Part shown: positions 36,227 to 40,878 of the stretch, piece by piece | Layout of the letters: each line of letters begins with the position of its first letter | How positions within the stretch are numbered: position 1 is the stretch's first letter | Source of the DNA: Planctomycetota bacterium | GTDB lineage: Bacteria > Planctomycetota > PLA2 > JAEUHO01 | Assembly (NCBI GenBank): GCA_030066775.1 | Contig: JASJAY010000014.1 | Coordinates: 1 to 40,878, forward strand | Length of the DNA stretch: 40,878 bases | Direction of reading: 5' to 3' | Made by a program: the position numbers and the translations under genes | The notes under the pieces: generated by a model | Database searches by the model: none | Seen by the model: the letters and a program-made list of their open reading frames with translations, nothing else | Told to the model about the DNA's origin: nothing

Positions 36227-39200
36227 ATGCTCGCCACGCTTCGGCGCGCTCATCGCGCCAACCGGCAGCCTGCTTCGACTTGGCTTCGAAGGGGCGTCCT
36301 CACGGCCGCGCTCCTCCTCACGCCCCTGCTCGGCACGGCGGCGGGACCCGCGTACGCGGAGGACCAACCCGAATGGGTCAGCATCACCAGCGGCCTGTTC
36401 GCCCAGGGGGTGAGCGGCCTGTGCATCCACCCCAAGGAGCCCGACGTCTACTTCGCACACGTGCACGGCATGGGGGCGGCGCGTAGCAAGGACGGCGGCA
36501 AGACCTGGGAGCGGATCATGGAGGGCGTCAAGCCGACGCCGGATCCGCGCAGCCCGATCCGCATCTCCCTCGATCCGACCAAGCCGCGCTGGCTCTACAT
36601 GGTCGCCGAGGGCCAGATCTACAAGTCGACGAACTCCGGCGACAGCTGGCAGAACATCACCACCGGCGCGCTGGCCTCGTACAGCCGCGACCGGCGCAGC
36701 ACGTCGTACCTGGCCTACGAGGTCCGCGTGAACCAGGGCAAGAGCGTGCATCTGGTCGTGGGCACGCGGGGTACGTCGCTGCACCACGGCGGCGTGTTCG
36801 AGTCGCGAGACGGCGGCAAGACCTGGGAGCAGCTCGCGGGCAGCAACCTCGGTCGCTCGGGCATGGGCGACGAGGGCCACGACACGTTCATGGTCCGGCT
36901 CGATCCGAAGACCGAGAAGAACCTCCTCGCCGCGGGCCGGTGGCACGTCTGGCGCAGCACGGATCGCGGGCAGTCGTGGGAGATGGACGATCCCGGCGGC
37001 GAAGGCCGGCACGAGATCCGCACCGTCACGGATGCCCACACGCTGAAGAACATCTACCTGGGCGACACGCGCGGGATCTGGGAGGCGCGCGGCGTCTCCA
37101 AGAAGTGGGGCAAGAAGCCGATCGTCGAGGGCGACGTGCTGCACCTCACCGGCGCCAACAAGAAGCTGTACGCCGTGTTCGCCGACGAGGGCATCAAGCT
37201 CTCGGAGGGCTCGCGCCACAAGAAGTGGTCGCCGGCCGCGACCGACGGCTACGCGAATGCGGAGCCGCACGACATCGTCATCCACCCGCGGGATCGCCGC
37301 ACGACCTTCTTCGTGACGTCCGAGGCGACCGGCATCCACAAGACGACGGACAGCGGCAAGACGATCGCGCCGATCGAGGGCACCAACGTGCCGACGATCG
37401 TGCCCGGCATGGTGCACGCAGGCGTGCATCCCGCCGGCAGCCGGACGTCGCTCGCGCTGACCGAGCACGGCGTCGTGTTCGGCTCGACCGACGGCGGCCA
37501 GACCTGGAGCCGCGTCGGACGCATCGGGCAGACCCCGCATCGGATCATCGCCTGCCCCGCGGAGGACACCTGGTACGCCACCGGTCGGCGCCTGCTCCGC
37601 TCGAAGGACAACGGCAAGACCTGGCTCCCGTTCTTCTCGCCCGAGCAGCCCGAGAACCGCGTGCTCGACGTCGCGTTCGCCGAGGTCGACGGCAAGGCCA
37701 CCGTCATGGCCCTGCTGGAGCGCAGTGGCGAGGTCGTCAAGACGAGCGACGACGGCAAGTCCTGGACGAAGACCGACGCGCCGCCCTTCTCGAAGGGCAC
37801 GTGGGCCAGCGACTTCGCCGTCAACCCGGCGAACCCGGCCCACATGGTGATGGCGACGCGCTCGCTCCGGCTCGTCTGGTCGGACCAGGACACCGACGGC
37901 GGCGTCTTCGAGACGATGGACGGCGGCAAGAAGTGGGCGAACGTCTCCCGCAACCTGAAGCCGACGCGCAAGGAGAGCGCCGACGCCCGCCGCAAGAAGA
38001 GCGGCTGGAACTTCGGTCGTCGGATCGTGATGGACCCGGTCTCGGGCCTCATGCTCTACGGCGCCGACGGCGGCGGCCTGTGGGCGCGCACGATGCCCGG
38101 CGCGGACGGCAAGATCGAGAACCACGACTGGTTCGCCGTCACGCCGAAGCAGATGCCCAAGACCACGTACGGCGTGTTCGCCTACGCGATGAGCCCGGGC
38201 GCGGACGGCGCCGAGGCGACGAGTCGCATGACGCTGCAGCTCTTCACGCCGGGCGCCGAGACGAGCGGCATGGTCACGATCGACGGCGCGGGCCTCCAGG
38301 CGATGTACGACTTCGCCTGCCCGGCGCGGAAGAAGAAGATCGAGGAAGAGACGGGCGAGACGCTCGCCGAGCCGGGTGGCTGGCAGGAGATCAAGTCGCC
38401 GGGCTACCCGATCGCGTCGCTCGACTCGATTCCCGGCACGGTGCAGGGCCTGATCGGCACCGATCTGGAGCACGGCAAGGGTGTGCTCTTCTTCGGCGCG
38501 TCGGTCAAGCAGGAGGCGCCGCGGGAGGCGGGGGACGCGCCGGAGAAGCCGGCCGGTCCCGCGAAGCTGGATCCGCCCGAAGGCATGTGGGGCTTCTCGG
38601 CCAGCGCGGACCAGGACATCAACGTCTGGGAGCTGCGCAGCAAGAAGCGCTCGGTGCCGCTGCGCGGGCACAACGCCGAGGTCTATGCCGTGCGCATGTC
38701 GCAGGACGAGACCGTGGTGGCCTCCGGAGGTGCCGATCGCAAGGTGCACTTCTGGGACGGCAGCCAGCTGACGGCGCTCGGCCAGGTCGAGGCGCCGGGG
38801 GCCGTCACATCGCTCGTGTTCGACGACGACAGCGAGATCCTCTACGCGGGCTGCGACTCCTGGCAGATCGTCGCGGTCCAGGTGGCCTCGAAGAAGTCGC
38901 TCGGCCTGCTGGAGGGCAGCGCGGGGGCCGTGCTGTGCCTCGCCGTGAGCGAAGAGACCAGCAAGCTCTACTCCGGCGGCAAGGACGGCAAGATCCGCAT
39001 CTGGGACACGCAGAAGCGTGAGGAGCTGCAGGCCATCGACTTCGGTGCCGAGGTCTACGCTCTCGCGGTCAGTCCGGACGGCGGTCGCATCTACGCCGGC
39101 GGACAGGGCAACACGGTCCGCGTGTTCGACGCGCTCGGGGCCGAGGTGGCGAAGCGCGAGCTGCCGCAGACCGTGGTCATGACGATGCGACTCGGGCCCG

Positions 39201-39532
39201 AGGGGAAGCACCTCTTCGTGGGCGGCGAGGGGGGCGTCATCGTGCTCAAGGCCGAGGACCTCTCCGACGTGCGCAAGCACACCGGTCCCGAGAAGGCGAT
39301 CCTGTGCCTCGACGTGAGTGCCGACGGCATCTGGGTCTTCGGCGGTGACGAGGACAACGGCCTCTGGCTCTGGCAGCACAACATCGACGAGTCGGTCTGG
39401 AACAACCCGGGCGCCCACGCCGGCGCGGTGTTCTCGGTCGCGCTCAGCCCGGACGAGACCGAGGCGGGCAACTCCGAGATGGAGGACTCGGGCGGCGGCG
39501 AGGAGCCGCCGGAGGACGCGGGCGGCAAGTGA
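36227..39532 (+). CDS. Secreted VPS10/sortilin-type BNR propeller fused to a WD40 propeller
   Basis: An 1101-residue protein with a GGAGG ribosome site and a signal peptide (LTAALLLTPLLGTAAG, cut near AYAE). Residues about 45-700 carry at least nine Asp-box (BNR) turns of the form S-x-D-G-G-x-T-W, for example SKDGGKTWERI, STDRGQSWEM, STDGGQTWSRV and TSDDGKSWTKT, as in sortilin-type ten-bladed propellers. A linker with an acidic/Pro stretch (GDAPEKPAGPAKLDPPEG) leads to about seven WD40-like repeats (VYAVRMSQDETVVASGGADRKVHFWD, LAVSEETSKLYSGGKDGKIRIWD and others). A Gly/Glu tail ends it. Both parts are usually binding scaffolds; no catalytic site is seen. The location is outside the cytoplasm. 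The function is unknown. Confidence 0.85.
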   Translation: MLATLRRAHRANRQPASTWLRRGVLTAALLLTPLLGTAAGPAYAEDQPEWVSITSGLFAQGVSGLCIHPKEPDVYFAHVHGMGAARSKDGGKTWERIMEGVKPTPDPRSPIRISLDPTKPRWLYMVAEGQIYKSTNSGDSWQNITTGALASYSRDRRSTSYLAYEVRVNQGKSVHLVVGTRGTSLHHGGVFESRDGGKTWEQLAGSNLGRSGMGDEGHDTFMVRLDPKTEKNLLAAGRWHVWRSTDRGQSWEMDDPGGEGRHEIRTVTDAHTLKNIYLGDTRGIWEARGVSKKWGKKPIVEGDVLHLTGANKKLYAVFADEGIKLSEGSRHKKWSPAATDGYANAEPHDIVIHPRDRRTTFFVTSEATGIHKTTDSGKTIAPIEGTNVPTIVPGMVHAGVHPAGSRTSLALTEHGVVFGSTDGGQTWSRVGRIGQTPHRIIACPAEDTWYATGRRLLRSKDNGKTWLPFFSPEQPENRVLDVAFAEVDGKATVMALLERSGEVVKTSDDGKSWTKTDAPPFSKGTWASDFAVNPANPAHMVMATRSLRLVWSDQDTDGGVFETMDGGKKWANVSRNLKPTRKESADARRKKSGWNFGRRIVMDPVSGLMLYGADGGGLWARTMPGADGKIENHDWFAVTPKQMPKTTYGVFAYAMSPGADGAEATSRMTLQLFTPGAETSGMVTIDGAGLQAMYDFACPARKKKIEEETGETLAEPGGWQEIKSPGYPIASLDSIPGTVQGLIGTDLEHGKGVLFFGASVKQEAPREAGDAPEKPAGPAKLDPPEGMWGFSASADQDINVWELRSKKRSVPLRGHNAEVYAVRMSQDETVVASGGADRKVHFWDGSQLTALGQVEAPGAVTSLVFDDDSEILYAGCDSWQIVAVQVASKKSLGLLEGSAGAVLCLAVSEETSKLYSGGKDGKIRIWDTQKREELQAIDFGAEVYALAVSPDGGRIYAGGQGNTVRVFDALGAEVAKRELPQTVVMTMRLGPEGKHLFVGGEGGVIVLKAEDLSDVRKHTGPEKAILCLDVSADGIWVFGGDEDNGLWLWQHNIDESVWNNPGAHAGAVFSVALSPDETEAGNSEMEDSGGGEEPPEDAGGK

Positions 39533-39548
39533 CCGCGCGTGCCGTTCG

Positions 39549-40878
39549 CTAGCGCGGACGGTTCTCGAGCAGGTACAGGTCCGTGCGCCCGGCCCCGGCG
39601 AACGGTCCGCCCACGATGCGTCCGCCGAAGTACGCGACCTCCGCCCAGCGGCAGATGAGGACGGCGCGGTCGGGACCGCGCCAGACCTGCATCAGCTCGT
39701 CCGTCGTGAGCACGTTGCCGCGGCCGGTCCACCGCGGGGCGCCGTTCGCGTCGCGCGGAAGCGCGGCGTGGGCCGCTTCGGCGTAGCGCTGCACGATCTC
39801 GCGCTGGAGGAAGTCCCCCTCGCGGTCGCCGCCGATCCAGACGCGTCGCTCCGTGTACCAGCCGAGGCCCTGGGGGTAGCGCTTGTAGGCCAGCACGCGC
39901 GTGTCGTCGTCCGTGGCCTCCTGAATCGCAAGCGCCACGTCCCGCGCCGAACCGAGGTGGTCGACGTGGGCCATCGCCGCGTCGACGGCGATCCAGAACA
40001 GCCCCGCGCCGCCCAAGAGGAGCGAGAGGCAGGCGAGGCGTCCTTCGTCGCGGCGTCGGCGCGCGAGCCAGGCGAGGGCGAGCAGCAGCACGCCGGCCAG
40101 CGCGATGAGCGCGCCCATGCCGGCCCAGCGCGGGCTCTCGACCTGCATGGGCAGGCGCCCGGTCGAGAGCGGGAGCAGGAGCCGCAGGTGCACGAGCAGC
40201 CCGACGACGAGCGCGCCGAGGCCGAGCGCGGTGGGGAAGACCCACGGACGGCGCGCGGGGGTCGCGACCAGGGCGTGCAGGCGTGCGCCGGCCAGCACGA
40301 AGAGCGGTCCGGCGGCGGGCAAGAGGTAGTTCAGCAGCTTGCGCGTGCTCGCGCTGTAGAGCAGGAACCCAACGAGGAACCAGAGGTAGAGCAGGCGGCC
40401 GGCGCGGACGCCGAACACGCCGGGGCGGGTGAGCGCCGCGTCCCACGGGCGCGGGGACCAGGGGCTGGTGGTGAAGGGCAGCAGGGCGCGGCGCCATCCG
40501 CGGTCGCCCGGGCGCGCGTCACCCCAGGCAAGTGGGGTCCACGGCGTGAGGTACACGATCACGATCGGGACGTAGAACCAGAACGGGTGGAAGTCGCGGT
40601 GGTCGCCCTGCCCGAAGCGGCCGAAGTGCTCGTACGCGATGAAGTGCTGGATCCAGCCGGGCATCGCTTGTTCCACCAGCACGTACCAGGGCGCCGCGAC
40701 GGCGAGCGCGACGAGCCAGGCGGCCGGCGCGAACGCCACGGCCAAGGTCGCGCGCCACGGCACGCCGGCGAACGACCAGGCAACGGCCACGAGCAACGGC
40801 ACGGCGACGACGAGCGGCCCCTTCGTGATCAGCCCGAGCCCGATGGCGAGGCCGAGCAACGCCTGGGCGGGCAGCCGC
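39549..40878 (-). CDS. ArnT/PMT-like integral membrane glycosyltransferase, N-terminus outside the window
   Basis: The frame is open to the right edge, so the start lies outside. The visible 440 residues hold the middle and C-terminal part of a GT83/GT39-type (ArnT-like) enzyme: LGLAIGLGLITKGPLVV, APWYVLVEQAMPGWIQHFIAYEHFGRF, and WFYVPIVIVYLTPWTPLAW, followed by at least seven hydrophobic segments and a soluble C-terminal domain of about 130 residues (ALAIQEATDDDTRVLAYKRY). Such enzymes move sugars from polyprenyl phosphate to lipid A or proteins at the outer face of the inner membrane. The acidic catalytic residues near the N-terminus are not in view. It is convergent with the VPS10 gene, with a 16-base gap. 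Confidence 0.85.
   Translation of the reverse strand, partial: RLPAQALLGLAIGLGLITKGPLVVAVPLLVAVAWSFAGVPWRATLAVAFAPAAWLVALAVAAPWYVLVEQAMPGWIQHFIAYEHFGRFGQGDHRDFHPFWFYVPIVIVYLTPWTPLAWGDARPGDRGWRRALLPFTTSPWSPRPWDAALTRPGVFGVRAGRLLYLWFLVGFLLYSASTRKLLNYLLPAAGPLFVLAGARLHALVATPARRPWVFPTALGLGALVVGLLVHLRLLLPLSTGRLPMQVESPRWAGMGALIALAGVLLLALAWLARRRRDEGRLACLSLLLGGAGLFWIAVDAAMAHVDHLGSARDVALAIQEATDDDTRVLAYKRYPQGLGWYTERRVWIGGDREGDFLQREIVQRYAEAAHAALPRDANGAPRWTGRGNVLTTDELMQVWRGPDRAVLICRWAEVAYFGGRIVGGPFAGAGRTDLYLLENRPR

Noticed and set aside
36080..39418. Long open frame on the minus strand (1112 codons)
   Set aside because: Antisense shadow of the VPS10/WD40 gene; low-complexity composition and no recognisable domain.

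Overview
This is a very GC-rich (about 70% by eye), densely coded stretch of a bacterial chromosome from a diderm. It holds 30 protein genes. No gap exceeds about 210 bases, and I see no RNA gene, insertion sequence, integrase or CRISPR array. Several lipoproteins, LolA-like proteins, an SdrD-type surface protein, DUF3179, an M60/TCAF-type peptidase and a VPS10/WD40 protein would fit a high-GC planctomycete-like or myxobacteria-like organism. That placement is an impression from gene content, not a demonstrated phylogeny.

Layout. 1-7976 (+): the end of a large SdrD-repeat surface protein, an EamA transporter, a DUF3179 lipoprotein, a spermidine-synthase-like protein and a secreted M60-type metallopeptidase. 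7986-8855 (-): a polysaccharide pyruvyl transferase family protein. 8995-11208 (+): a 737-residue fusion of a DUF222-like region, an HNH nuclease and a complete RuvB-like motor, the most unusual gene here. 11231-12796: adenine deaminase (-) and hypoxanthine phosphoribosyltransferase (+), divergent, which together convert adenine to IMP. 12882-17978: a propeller lipoprotein (+), an aminotransferase translationally coupled to a polytopic membrane protein (-), then an SH3 protein and a GspG-like lipoprotein (+). 17981-24505 (-): tgt, a hybrid histidine kinase, a Nudix hydrolase, a SpoIID-like protein and the normal ruvB. 24684-29242: ubiE/menG (+), a CPBP protease and mutL (-), and holA (+). 29252-32074 (-): three tandem LolA-like paralogues. 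32261-36016 (+): a YfmF/YfmH-like M16 pair and a WYL regulator. 36227-39532 (+): a secreted VPS10/BNR plus WD40 protein. 39549 to the right edge (-): an ArnT-like glycosyltransferase whose N-terminus lies outside the window.

The main functional themes are DNA maintenance (ruvB, the HNH-RuvB fusion, mutL, holA), purine salvage, tRNA modification (tgt), quinone synthesis (ubiE) and a large envelope or secreted protein set. A pattern that explains much of the intergenic sequence is a TAnnnT hexamer just upstream of the start codon (gap 6-8 bases at seven genes if one allows CAGAAT at holA) where no Shine-Dalgarno sequence is seen, suggesting frequent leaderless transcripts. Genes with a good Shine-Dalgarno have the same hexamer further upstream.
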